NCBI RefSeq assembly: GCF_005280195.1
Contig: NZ_SZPR01000011.1
Coordinates: forward strand, 124,001 to 188,000
DNA from: Streptomyces galbus
Lineage (GTDB): Bacteria > Actinomycetota > Actinomycetes > Streptomycetales > Streptomycetaceae
DNA: 64,000 bases
Direction of reading: 5' to 3'
Position numbers and translations under genes: made by a program. Below the pieces are notes generated by a model that was not told the DNA's origin, searched no databases, and saw only the letters and a list, made by a program, of their open reading frames with translations. Positions 48,816-57,133 of the stretch are shown here, in pieces (the stretch's first letter is position 1; every line of letters starts with the position of its first letter).

Positions 48816-50339
48816 TCAGCCCAGGTCGCCGGCCGCCGTCAGCTCGGCCAGCCGCACCAGCGTGCGCACGGCCGTGCCGGTGCCGCCCTTGGGCGTGTAC
48901 CCGAAGGGCCCGCCCTCGTTGAACGCCGGCCCCGCGATGTCGAGGTGCGCCCAGGTGATGCCCTCTCCCACGAACTCCCGCAGGAAGAGCCCGGCGACCA
49001 GCCCGCCGCCCATGCGCTCACCCATGTTCGCGATGTCGGCGGTCGGCGACTCCATGCCCTTGCGCAGGTGCTCCGGCAGCGGCATCGGCCACGCCGGCTC
49101 GCCGACCTCCTCCGCGGCCTCGTGCACGGTGGTGCGGAAGGCGTCGTCGTTGGCCATGATCCCGAAGGTGCGGCTGCCCAGCGCCAGCATCATCGCGCCG
49201 GTCAGGGTCGCCACGTCCACGATCGCGTCCGGGGCCTCCTGCGAGGCCGCCCACAGCGCGTCGGCGAGCACCAGCCGCCCCTCGGCGTCGGTGTTCAGCA
49301 CCTCCACGGTCTTGCCGCTGTACATCCGCAGCACGTCACCCGGACGGACGGCGGTGCCGGACGGCATGTTCTCGGCGAGCGCCAGCCAGCCGGTGACGTT
49401 CACCTCCAGGCCGAGCCGCGCGGCGGCGACGACGGCGGCGAACACGGCGGCCGCGCCGCTCATGTCGCACTTCATCGTCTCGTTGTGCCCGGCGGGCTTC
49501 AGCGAGATGCCGCCGGAGTCGTAGGTGATGCCCTTGCCGACGAACGCCAGGTGCTTGTCCGCCTTGGAGTGCGTGTACGACAGCTTCACCAGGCGCGGCG
49601 TCGCGGCCGAGCCGCCGCCGACGCCCAGGATGCCGCCGTAGCCGCCCTTGACGAGCGCCTTCTCGTCGAGCACCTGCACCTTCAGGCCGTGCTGCTTGCC
49701 CGCCGACGAGGCGATCGCGGCGAACGCCTCGGGGGTGAGGTCGTTCGGCGGCATGTTGATCAGGTCGCGGGCGCGGTTGAGCTCCTCGCAGACGGCGACG
49801 GCCCGGGCCAGCGCCCCCTTGTGCGCGGCGTCGCGCGTCCTGGTGCCGAGCAGCACGGCGTCGCCGAGCGGCGCCTTGCCGTTCTTGGCCTTGCCGCCGC
49901 CGTTGTCCTTGTACGTGTCGAAGGAGTACGCGCCGAGCAGCACGCCCTCCGCGATCGCACCGACGTCACCCGCGTCCGTGACCGGCAGCGCGAAGGCGGC
50001 CTTCTTGGCGCCGGTGAGGGCGCGTGCGGCCGCGCCGGCCGCCTTGCGCAGGGCCTCGGGGTCGAAGGAGGCGTCCTCCTCGGGCTCCCCGCCCAGCCCC
50101 ACCGCCACCACGAGCGGTGCCTTGAAACCGGCCGGGGCGGGCAGCTTCGTCACCTCGCCCTCGGCGCCGGACGCGCCGAGGGTTTCCAGGACGGCGGCGA
50201 GCCGGCCGTCGTAGGCCTTGTCCACGGCCTCGGCGCCCGGTGCGACGACCGGGCCCTTCGCGGCCTTGGCGACACCGATCACGATCGCGTCGGCCCGCAG
50301 GCCGGGCGCCGCGGCGGTGCTGAGAGTGAGAGCAGTCAC
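48816..50339 (-). CDS. pepA: leucyl aminopeptidase, M17
   Basis: 507 residues from GTG 50339. Cytosolic two-metal exopeptidase that cuts N-terminal residues. The metal/active-site signature is NTDAEGRLVLADAL, with the catalytic Lys in VGKGITYDSGGISLKP and Asp/Glu ligands in KCDMSGAAAVF. The N-terminal 170 residues are the M17 lid domain. In mycobacteria pepB adjoins dlaT, and here pepA adjoins lpd, so the neighbourhood is conserved. Single gene with its own terminator. Confidence 0.96.
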   Translation of the reverse strand: MTALTLSTAAAPGLRADAIVIGVAKAAKGPVVAPGAEAVDKAYDGRLAAVLETLGASGAEGEVTKLPAPAGFKAPLVVAVGLGGEPEEDASFDPEALRKAAGAAARALTGAKKAAFALPVTDAGDVGAIAEGVLLGAYSFDTYKDNGGGKAKNGKAPLGDAVLLGTRTRDAAHKGALARAVAVCEELNRARDLINMPPNDLTPEAFAAIASSAGKQHGLKVQVLDEKALVKGGYGGILGVGGGSAATPRLVKLSYTHSKADKHLAFVGKGITYDSGGISLKPAGHNETMKCDMSGAAAVFAAVVAAARLGLEVNVTGWLALAENMPSGTAVRPGDVLRMYSGKTVEVLNTDAEGRLVLADALWAASQEAPDAIVDVATLTGAMMLALGSRTFGIMANDDAFRTTVHEAAEEVGEPAWPMPLPEHLRKGMESPTADIANMGERMGGGLVAGLFLREFVGEGITWAHLDIAGPAFNEGGPFGYTPKGGTGTAVRTLVRLAELTAAGDLG

Positions 50340-50644
50340 GGTGGTGAAATCTCGCTTCCGATGTGAAGTTGCGTGGCCGAAAAGTGTGGGTCGACCGGCC
50401 CGGGAGCCGACCCTAGAGCCGGGCCGGGGGTGCGGTCGCGGGCGGGGTGCGTCCCACCGGCGCGGCGAACCGGCGGGAACGAACTCCGCAGGAGGAGCGT
50501 ACGCGCGCGTGCCCGTGCACTCCTGCCCGGGAGTGTTCACCCGTGTGTGGCACCTTGGCCACCCGGTGATCCTCGCACCGTCCGGCGGGTGACACGCCGT
50601 GGGGGAGACGGCCGGTGCACCGGCCGCCCCGGGCGGCGAGGGCG
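50340..50644. other. intergenic stretch between pepA and cobS
   Basis: 305 bases. It contains the pepA promoter (left) and, at 50490-50497, a strong AGGAGG-like sequence on the plus strand followed by a 27-codon GTG ORF (50509-50592), which I do not accept as a gene without comparison. No B12-riboswitch box was recognised near cobS. Confidence 0.5.
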
Positions 50645-51439
50645 TCAGCCGCCCAGGGTGAGGGCCACCAGGGTCACGGTCGCGGCTGTCTCCGCCACGC
50701 CGCCGAAGACGTCCCCGGTCACCCCGCCGAAGCGGCGCACGCAGCGGCGCAGCAGCAGCTCGGCCAGGGCCGCCCCGGCCAGCAGCGCGAGCGGCGTGCG
50801 GACGGCGCCGGCGGTGCCGAGCAGGGCGCCCGCGGCGGCCGCCCCGGCCGCGCAGCCCGCGGCCACGGCGAGCGCGCCCGGCACCGGCACCACTCCCGCG
50901 ACCGCCGCCCCGAGCCCCTCCGGGCGGGCGGCCGGCACCCCGGCGCGCGCGGCGAGCGTGAGCGCCAGCCGGGCGGCGACCGCGCCGACGACGGCCGCGA
51001 CGGCACCGCGCGCCCACGAGTCGTCGTACAGCCGCGCCAGGGCGGCCACCTGGGCCAGCAGCACCAGGACGAGGGTGAGCACGCCGAACGGCCCGATGTC
51101 CGACTGCTTCATGATGCGCAGCGCGTCCTCGGCGGGCCGGCCGCTGCCCAGCCCGTCGGCGGTGTCGGCGAGCCCGTCTAGGTGCAGGCCCCGGGTGAGC
51201 GCGGCGGGCACCGCGACCGAGGCGACGGCGGCGAGCAGCGGGCCCGCGCCCAGCAGGAGCAGCAGCAGGCCGAGCCCGGCGGACGCGGCGCCGACGACCA
51301 GCCCGGCCACGGGCGCGGCCAGCATGCCCCCGCGGGCCGCCGCACGGTCCCAGCGGTGCACCCGGACGGGCAGCACGGTGAGGGTGCCGAAGGCGAAGCG
51401 GAGGCCGTCGAACGACGAGGTCGGCGGGGTCTCGGTCAC
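50645..51439 (-). CDS. cobS: adenosylcobinamide-GDP ribazoletransferase CobS
   Basis: Joins adenosylcobinamide-GDP to alpha-ribazole in the last B12 nucleotide-loop step. 264 residues, polytopic. Family motifs: RGLHLDGLADTADGLG near residues 83-98, the acidic site DIGPFG with MKQSDIG, and GGVTGDVFGG at the end. Extra Ala-rich helices make it more hydrophobic than enterobacterial CobS. TAGCCT ends seven bases before GTG 51439, suggesting a leaderless message. cobT and cobU lie 3.4 and 5.7 kb away, so B12 assembly is dispersed. Confidence 0.95.
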   Translation of the reverse strand: MTETPPTSSFDGLRFAFGTLTVLPVRVHRWDRAAARGGMLAAPVAGLVVGAASAGLGLLLLLLGAGPLLAAVASVAVPAALTRGLHLDGLADTADGLGSGRPAEDALRIMKQSDIGPFGVLTLVLVLLAQVAALARLYDDSWARGAVAAVVGAVAARLALTLAARAGVPAARPEGLGAAVAGVVPVPGALAVAAGCAAGAAAAGALLGTAGAVRTPLALLAGAALAELLLRRCVRRFGGVTGDVFGGVAETAATVTLVALTLGG

Positions 51440-51445
51440 CGGCGC

Positions 51446-51451
51446 AGGCTA
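51446..51451 (-). promoter_or_regulatory. -10 hexamer of probable leaderless promoter (cobS)
   Basis: TAGCCT on the minus strand, six-base gap to GTG 51439. Confidence 0.5.
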
Positions 51452-51487
51452 CCGGCCGCTCCGGCGGAGCCCGCCGGGGGTCCGGAC

Positions 51488-51493
51488 TAAAGT
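51488..51493 (+). promoter_or_regulatory. -10 hexamer of probable leaderless promoter (membrane protein)
   Basis: TAAAGT with a six-base gap to ATG 51500; no ribosome site is seen. The divergent cobS hexamer is 37 bases away. Confidence 0.5.
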
Positions 51494-51499
51494 GCGCGT

Positions 51500-52258
51500 A
51501 TGGGACATTGGTTGCAGCGCAACATCGTCGAGCCGGGCAAGCTCCCCCTGCTCCTCGCCCTCGCCTCCTTCGTCCTGACCTTCCTCATCACCCGCCTGAT
51601 CACCCGGCTCATCCGGGCCGGCAAGGGCCCGTTCGGCAACGTCCAGGCGGGCGGCGTGCACATCCACCACGTGGTCCCGGGCATCGTGCTCACCGTCATC
51701 GGCGGCTTCGCCGCGGTCGCCGGCGGCCGGCACGGCTTCGGCTCGTGCGCCGCCGCGGTCGTCTTCGGCATCGGCGCCGGGCTCGTCCTGGACGAGTTCG
51801 CGCTGATCCTCCACCTCGACGACGTCTACTGGAGCGAGGAGGGCCGCAAGAGCGTCGAGGTCGTGGTGGTCACGGCCGCCCTCGGCGGGCTGCTGCTGCT
51901 CGGCTTCTCCCCGTTCGGCGTCAACGACATGTCCCCCGGCGAACTCCAGGACCGCGGCTCGGTCGTCGCCAGCGTCGCCGGCAACTTCCTGCTGTCCCTG
52001 GTGGCCCTCTTCAAGGGCAAGCTGCGCACCGCCCTGTTCGGCGTGATCGTCCCCCTGGTCGCCCTGGTGGGCGCGGTCCGGCTGGCCCGCCCCGGCTCCT
52101 TGTGGGCCCGCCGCTTCTACGGCCGCCGCCCGCGCGCCCGCGCCAAGGCCCAGCTCCGCGCCTACCGTCACGACCGGCGCTGGGCCCGCCCCCGCCGCGC
52201 GCTGGAGGACTGGCTGGGCGGCAAACCCGACCCGGCCCCGCTCGACCGGGGCCGCTGA
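51500..52258 (+). CDS. conserved multi-pass membrane protein
   Basis: 252 residues. About five hydrophobic segments (17-38, 60-80, 88-105, 125-145, 160-200), with VQAGGVHIHHVVPGIVLTVIGG and LVLDEFALILHLDDVYWSEEG between them. The histidine group GVHIHH and acidic groups at the membrane surface could bind a metal, but no known transporter family is recognised. The C-terminus is very basic (RRPRARAKAQLRAYRHDRRW). Its final 91 bases overlap the 3' end of the rhomboid-like gene on the other strand. ATG 51500 is close to its -10. Confidence 0.78.
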   Translation: MGHWLQRNIVEPGKLPLLLALASFVLTFLITRLITRLIRAGKGPFGNVQAGGVHIHHVVPGIVLTVIGGFAAVAGGRHGFGSCAAAVVFGIGAGLVLDEFALILHLDDVYWSEEGRKSVEVVVVTAALGGLLLLGFSPFGVNDMSPGELQDRGSVVASVAGNFLLSLVALFKGKLRTALFGVIVPLVALVGAVRLARPGSLWARRFYGRRPRARAKAQLRAYRHDRRWARPRRALEDWLGGKPDPAPLDRGR

Positions 52259-52923
52259 CGCGCCCCGCACCGCGCCTGCCGCTGGCGCGTCCCGCACAGC
52301 GCGTACAGCACCAGCACCGCCGCGATGGCGGCCAGGTGCTCCTTGCCGGCCAGGTTCTCCTTGACCAGCACCTCCACCACCATCGCGAGGGCCACCGCGC
52401 CGGCCGTCACCCGGGCGCCGTAGCGCAGCGCCACGACCACCGCGAGCCCCACCACCGCCGCCGACGGCCCGGTGTCCACCACGCGCGCGTCCGAGGCGGG
52501 CAGCCCCAGCGGGTGGCCCGGGCCGAGGGCGATGCCCACGCGCGCGTAGAGGGTCCCGGCGAGCGTGGCGGCGTACGCCACCGCGAGCGTGCGCCACCGG
52601 CCCAGGCAGATCTCGGCGATCCCGAACACCAGCAGCACCTGGACCAGCGCCCCCCACACCGGCAGGTCCGGCGCCGGCACGAACAGCGACAGGGGTGTGC
52701 GCAGCAGGGCGAGCCACAGCGGGTCCTCCGCCCGCACCGCCCCGAGGTCCCGCACGCCGCGCATCCCCCACGGCCACTGCTGGGCGACGTGCAGCACGCC
52801 CGTCAGGCACACCGCGCCGAGCGTCATCGCGACCGCCCCCGCGCGCCGCCCGGCGAGCCCCTCGCGCACGGTGCCGTACAGCGGCCCCCACTCGGCGCGC
52901 ACCCAGCGGGCGGCCACCGTCAT
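52168..52923 (-). CDS. rhomboid-like membrane protein
   Basis: 251 residues from ATG 52923, which overlaps the stop of the DUF2156 gene as ATGA. Six hydrophobic segments; GTLYARVGIALGPG and DTGPSAAVVGLAVVVA are reminiscent of rhomboids, but the catalytic GxSG serine is replaced by GPSA, and the second-helix His is not obvious. It is probably an inactive rhomboid-type protein or a loosely related one. The last 30 residues are a basic tail encoded antisense to the neighbouring gene's end. Partner role with DUF2156 is implied by coupling. Confidence 0.65.
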   Translation of the reverse strand: MTVAARWVRAEWGPLYGTVREGLAGRRAGAVAMTLGAVCLTGVLHVAQQWPWGMRGVRDLGAVRAEDPLWLALLRTPLSLFVPAPDLPVWGALVQVLLVFGIAEICLGRWRTLAVAYAATLAGTLYARVGIALGPGHPLGLPASDARVVDTGPSAAVVGLAVVVALRYGARVTAGAVALAMVVEVLVKENLAGKEHLAAIAAVLVLYALCGTRQRQARCGARQRPRSSGAGSGLPPSQSSSARRGRAQRRS

Positions 52924-54695
52924 CCGCGCCGCTCCAGGCGGCCCCGCCCCGGCCGCTCCGGCGGGCCGGGCAGCCCCGGCAGCTCCAGGAACCCCTCCGC
53001 GCGGGCCGACGCGAGGCCGATCCGGGGCAGGTCCGCGCTCTTCTCGAACAGCAGGAACCGCGGCTCCCAGATGGGCCGGTACTTGGCGTTGGCGCGGTAC
53101 AGCGACTCGATCTGCCACCAGCGCGAGAAGAAGCTGAGCAGCGACCGCCACAGCCGCAGCACCGGCCCGGCGCCGAGGCGGGCACCGCGCTCGAAGACCG
53201 AGCGGAACATCGCGAAGTTGAGCGAGACCTGGGTGACGCCGAACGCCGGGCAGCCGCGCAGCAGTTCGATGACCATGAACTCCATCAGCCCGTTGGCGGG
53301 GTGGGCGACGTCCCGGTCACGGCGCATCAGGTCGAGGGACAGGCCCCGCGGTCCCCACGGCACGAACGACAGCAGCGCCTTCGGGCGGCCCTCGGCGTCG
53401 GCGCACTCGACCATCACGCACCGCCCGTCCTCCGGGTCGCCGAGCCGGCCGAGCGCCATGCTGAAGCCCCGCTCGGTGGCCCCGTCCCGCCACGCGTCGG
53501 CCCGCCGCACCAGGGCCCGCAGTTCGTCGGCGGGGATCTCCTCGTGCCGGCGGATGCGCACGGTGTACCCGGCCCGCCGCACCCGGTTGTACGCCTGCCG
53601 CACGGTCCGCATGGCCCGCCCCTCCAGGGTGAACTCGGCGACCTCCACGATCGCCTCGTCCCCGAGCTCCAGGGCGTCGAGCCCGTGCCGGGCGTAGACG
53701 GTGCCGGCCTCCTCGCCCGCCCCCATCACGGCCGGGATCCAGCCGTGCGCCCGCGCCTCCTCCAGCCACGGCTCGATCGCCCCCGGCCACGCCTCGGGGT
53801 CCCCGAGCGGGTCCCCGGAGGCCAGCGAGACCCCGCCGACGACGCGGTAGGTGACGGCGGCCTTGCCCGTCGGCGACCAGATCACGCTCTTGTCCCGGCG
53901 CAGCGCGAAGTATCCGAGGGAGTCGCGCTCCCCGTGCCGCTCCAGCAGCTCCCGCAGCCGCTTCTCGTCCTCGTGGCCGAGCGGGTCCACCGCGCGCCGG
54001 GAGCGGAACGCGGCGTACAGGACGGCCAGGACCAGGACGGTGCCGAGCACGTTCACGGTGACGTCGACCCAGGTGGGCGGGGCGATGCCCGGGGTGTGCC
54101 GCTCGTCGGAGACGACCGAGACCAGCCGCAGCGTGCCGTACCACCAGCGCCCGGCGAACGTCGAACGCGCCGCGTCCGGCGCCCGGTCGGTGACCGTGAC
54201 GAGCAGCGCGGCCAGCAGCGAGGCCCCCAGCAGGCCGCACCCGGCGACCAGCGCGGCGAGCCGGGGGTTGGCCCGGTCGCCCTTGGCGTAGAACTCGCCG
54301 CGCCCGGCGAGCAGGGTGGCCACGAAGCCGGCCGTGAGCGCCAGCGACACCCAGTTCTGCGGGTACCGGCGGACCTCCGGGAAGGCCATGGCGACCGCGA
54401 ACAGCACGAGGAACGCCCCGCTGAGCGCGAGGTTCAGGATCCAGGCGGCCCGCTTGCGGCGGCGCATCGTGACGGCGAGGAACGCGGCGAAGACGCCCGA
54501 GGCGAAGCCGGCCGTCAGCAGGTACGGCGTGAACAGGTCCTCCTGGTTGTGCCGGCGCACGTCCTGCCCGAGGGAGACCCAGCCCGCGCTCAGGAAGTTG
54601 ACGAAGGCGACGGCCCGCAGGTACCACACGGCGAGCGCGGCGGACCGCCTCGGGAGGGGACGGCGGTCGGGGCGGGGGGCGTGACGGTCTCCCAT
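52920..54695 (-). CDS. DUF2156 / MprF-like lysyl-transferase-type membrane protein
   Basis: 591 residues. Six to seven helices in the first 250 residues are followed by a cytoplasmic GNAT-like DUF2156 domain (GYFALRRDKSVIWSPTGKA, VVGGVSLASGDPLGDPEAW, and LSFVPWGPRGLSLDLMRRD). This layout is that of MprF/LysX, which put amino acids on phosphatidylglycerol and increase resistance to cationic peptides; no lysyl-tRNA synthetase domain is fused, so substrate is uncertain. TATGAT ends nine bases before the ATG, an almost ideal -10, so the message is probably leaderless. Confidence 0.85.
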   Translation of the reverse strand: MGDRHAPRPDRRPLPRRSAALAVWYLRAVAFVNFLSAGWVSLGQDVRRHNQEDLFTPYLLTAGFASGVFAAFLAVTMRRRKRAAWILNLALSGAFLVLFAVAMAFPEVRRYPQNWVSLALTAGFVATLLAGRGEFYAKGDRANPRLAALVAGCGLLGASLLAALLVTVTDRAPDAARSTFAGRWWYGTLRLVSVVSDERHTPGIAPPTWVDVTVNVLGTVLVLAVLYAAFRSRRAVDPLGHEDEKRLRELLERHGERDSLGYFALRRDKSVIWSPTGKAAVTYRVVGGVSLASGDPLGDPEAWPGAIEPWLEEARAHGWIPAVMGAGEEAGTVYARHGLDALELGDEAIVEVAEFTLEGRAMRTVRQAYNRVRRAGYTVRIRRHEEIPADELRALVRRADAWRDGATERGFSMALGRLGDPEDGRCVMVECADAEGRPKALLSFVPWGPRGLSLDLMRRDRDVAHPANGLMEFMVIELLRGCPAFGVTQVSLNFAMFRSVFERGARLGAGPVLRLWRSLLSFFSRWWQIESLYRANAKYRPIWEPRFLLFEKSADLPRIGLASARAEGFLELPGLPGPPERPGRGRLERRG

Positions 54696-54703
54696 GACGG
54701 GCG

Positions 54704-54709
54704 ATCATA
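54704..54709 (-). promoter_or_regulatory. -10 hexamer of probable leaderless promoter (DUF2156 gene)
   Basis: TATGAT on the minus strand with an eight-base gap to ATG 54695. Confidence 0.55.
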
Positions 54710-54834
54710 TGGGCCGATTCGGATGATTCAGCTGATTCGCCCGAATCGCGCCTTCGCCGCGCCCCGTCCGAGGCCGTCACCCCGTTTCACCCGTCCGCGT
54801 CCCGCGCGACCCGCCCCGCAGCGGACCTCTCCCG

Positions 54835-55941
54835 CTACTCCGCGGCGTCTTCTGCGTCCTCCGCGGAGCCCTTCGCGAACGCGTCGCCGGGTTCGTCCGT
54901 GCGCTCCGGCAGCTCCGCCGCCAGCGCCGCGGCGGCCCGGACCAGCGGGAGCGCCAGCAGGGCGCCCGCGCCCTCGCCCACCTGCACGCCCTGGTCCAGC
55001 AGCGGCTCCAGAGCCATCCGGTCCAGCGCCTTGGCCTGCCCCGGCTCGCCGCTGCTGTGGCCGGCCAGCCACCAGTCCGGCGCCCGGAACGCGATCCGCT
55101 GCCCCACCAGCGCGCAGGCGGCCGCGACCACGCCGTCCAGGACGACCGGCACCTTGCGCACCGCGCACTGCAGCAGGAAGCCCGTCATGGCCGCGAGGTC
55201 CGCCCCGCCCACCGCCGCCAGCAACTGCAGCTGGTCCCCGAGCACCGGCCGCGCCCGCCGCAACGCGTCCCGGATCGCCGCGCACTTGCGCATCCACGCC
55301 AGGTCGTCGATCGCGAGCCCGCCCCGCCCGGTCACCACCGAGGCGTCGGTCCCGCACAGCGCGGCCACCAGCACCCCGGCCGCCGTGGTGCCGCCGACGC
55401 TCACGTCCCCGAGCACGACGAGGTCCGTCCCGGAGTCGGCCTCCTCGTCCGCCACCGCCACGCCCGCCCGGAAGGCCGCCTCGGCCTCCTCCGGGGTGAG
55501 CGCGTCCTCGACGTCGATCCGCCCGCTGCCGCGCCGCACCCGGTGCCGTACGACGTCCGCCGGGAAGGCGTCCGGCGCGCAGTCCAGCGCCATGTCCACC
55601 ACGCGCACCGGCACGTCGAGCCGCCGCGCCAGCACCGCGACCGGACGGCCGCCCGCCAGGATCTCCCGCACCAGCTCGGCGGCGGAGCCGGCCGGCCGCG
55701 CCGAGACGCCGAGCTCGGCGACCCCGTGGTCACCGGCGAACAGCACCACGCGCGGCCGCTCCACCGGCCGTACGGGCACGGAACCCTGCGCCGCCGCCAG
55801 CCACTCGCCCAGGTCGTCGAGGCGCCCGAGCGAACCGGGCGGCACGGCCAGCCGCTCCCGGCGCGCCTCCGCGTCGCGGCGGACCCCGCCGTCGGGACGC
55901 TCGATCAGATCGGTGAAGTCGTCGAGATTCAGCGAGCTCAT
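54835..55941 (-). CDS. cobT: nicotinate-nucleotide-dimethylbenzimidazole phosphoribosyltransferase CobT
   Basis: Activates 5,6-dimethylbenzimidazole to alpha-ribazole phosphate for the lower B12 ligand. 368 residues from ATG 55941. Signatures: PPGSLGRLDDLGEWLAA, VVLFAGDHGVAELGVSA, GDVSVGGTTAAGVL, and GVQVGEGAGALLAL with the catalytic Glu region. The C-terminus is acidic (SAEDAEDAAE). TACTGT ends eight bases before the ATG. The methyltransferase gene is divergent. Confidence 0.97.
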   Translation of the reverse strand: MSSLNLDDFTDLIERPDGGVRRDAEARRERLAVPPGSLGRLDDLGEWLAAAQGSVPVRPVERPRVVLFAGDHGVAELGVSARPAGSAAELVREILAGGRPVAVLARRLDVPVRVVDMALDCAPDAFPADVVRHRVRRGSGRIDVEDALTPEEAEAAFRAGVAVADEEADSGTDLVVLGDVSVGGTTAAGVLVAALCGTDASVVTGRGGLAIDDLAWMRKCAAIRDALRRARPVLGDQLQLLAAVGGADLAAMTGFLLQCAVRKVPVVLDGVVAAACALVGQRIAFRAPDWWLAGHSSGEPGQAKALDRMALEPLLDQGVQVGEGAGALLALPLVRAAAALAAELPERTDEPGDAFAKGSAEDAEDAAE

Positions 55942-55948
55942 TCGCCGA

Positions 55949-55954
55949 ACAGTA
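55949..55954 (-). promoter_or_regulatory. -10 hexamer of probable leaderless promoter (cobT)
   Basis: TACTGT on the minus strand, seven-base gap to ATG 55941. Confidence 0.5.
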
Positions 55955-56119
55955 CCGGCACCGCCCGAACGGCCCCGCGCCACGGGCCCGGCCCGTGGCC
56001 GCGACATCTTTGCGCCCGTCAACGGCATCCCATACGTTCCCTTTCGGGGGGATTCGTCCGACCGCCCCGACCGCCCCGACGAGCCCGACCACCCGCCTTC
56101 CTCCTGCCGGGAGCCGCCG

Positions 56120-57034
56120 ATGCCCGCACGGCCCATCCACGAGCCCCGCCGCGACGACTGCCCCTGGTGCGGCTCGAAGCGACTGCGCACCCGGCTGCGC
56201 ACGCCCGACCTGCGGCTCGGCCGGCCGGGCACCTTCACGGTCGACACCTGCGAGGACTGCGCCCACACCTTCCAGAACCCGCGCCTGACCCCGGAGGGCC
56301 TCGCCCTGTACGGCGGCACGGCCGCGGAGGAGCCCGCCGACCGCGGGCGCCTGCGGGCGGTGGCGCGGACGATGCTGCGCCACGTCACCGAACCGGAGAG
56401 CTGGCTGGACGTCGGCACGGGCGACGGGCACTTCCCCGAGGCGGCGCAACGGGTCTTCCCCTACACGTCGTTCGACGGGCTCGACCTGACGGCGCGGGTG
56501 GTGCGGGCGCGGGACGCGGAGCGGGTCGAGGAGGCCCACGTGGGCTCGCTCACCGACCCGCGGGTGCTGGCCGGACTGCGCGGCCGCTACGACGTCGTGA
56601 GCATGCTGCACCACCTGGAGCACACCCGCGACCCCCGGCACGAACTGTGGGCGGCACGCACCGCCCTGCGCCCGGGCGGCCTGCTGCTCCTCGAACTCCC
56701 CGACCCGGCCAGCGCGTCGGCGGACCTGCTGGGCAAGTGGTGGCCGTCCTACGACCAGCCCCGCCACCTGCACCTGATCCCGCTGCCCAACCTCCGCGCG
56801 GAGCTGGTCGCCCAGGGCTGGCGGATCCTCGGGACGGACCGCCGCGCGGCCCACGTCCCGCGCGACCTGACGGCGGCCACGGCGCTCTACCTGACCCGCA
56901 AGGGCTTCCTCGCACCGCCCGGGCCGCTGCTGACCCTGGCCAGGGCGGCCGACCACACGCTGTCCCCGGCGGCCCGCCGCACCCGCTTCGCCAACGCCTA
57001 CCGGGTCATCGCCCGCAAGGAGACGGCCCGCTGA
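56120..57034 (+). CDS. class I SAM methyltransferase with N-terminal zinc ribbon
   Basis: 304 residues from ATG 56120 behind GGGAG. Residues 14-45 carry CPWCGS and CEDCAH, a four-cysteine zinc ribbon. The methyltransferase has SAM motif I WLDVGTGDGHFPEAA, and acidic/post-II DGLDLTARV, VSMLHHLEHTRDP and LRPGGLLLLELPDP. It resembles tailoring methyltransferases of sugar or lipid pathways (UbiG-like). Its stop codon lies in the first unit of a tandem repeat. Divergent from cobT, convergent with cobU. Substrate unknown. Confidence 0.87.
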   Translation: MPARPIHEPRRDDCPWCGSKRLRTRLRTPDLRLGRPGTFTVDTCEDCAHTFQNPRLTPEGLALYGGTAAEEPADRGRLRAVARTMLRHVTEPESWLDVGTGDGHFPEAAQRVFPYTSFDGLDLTARVVRARDAERVEEAHVGSLTDPRVLAGLRGRYDVVSMLHHLEHTRDPRHELWAARTALRPGGLLLLELPDPASASADLLGKWWPSYDQPRHLHLIPLPNLRAELVAQGWRILGTDRRAAHVPRDLTAATALYLTRKGFLAPPGPLLTLARAADHTLSPAARRTRFANAYRVIARKETAR

Positions 57035-57105
57035 CGGCACGGCACCCGGCTGACGGCACGGCACCCCGCTGACGGCAGGCATCCCGCCGACGGCGCGGCA
57101 GCCCC
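57031..57105. repeat. nineteen-base tandem repeat spanning a stop codon
   Basis: Four units of CTGACGGCACGGCACCCGG type: 57031-57049, 57050-57068, 57069-57086 and 57087-57105, decaying rightwards. The TGA in the first unit is the methyltransferase stop. A probable site of copy-number change between strains. Confidence 0.75.
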
Positions 57106-57133
57106 TCACCCGGCGGCCGGGGCGGCGGCCCGG

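Noticed and set aside
50509..50592. 27-codon GTG ORF behind AGGAGG-like sequence
   Set aside because: Too short and spacing too long (about eleven bases); no family resemblance.
54899..56120. N-terminal extension of the methyltransferase ORF overlapping cobT
   Set aside because: It is antisense to cobT coding sequence, and the real ATG at 56120 has a ribosome site.
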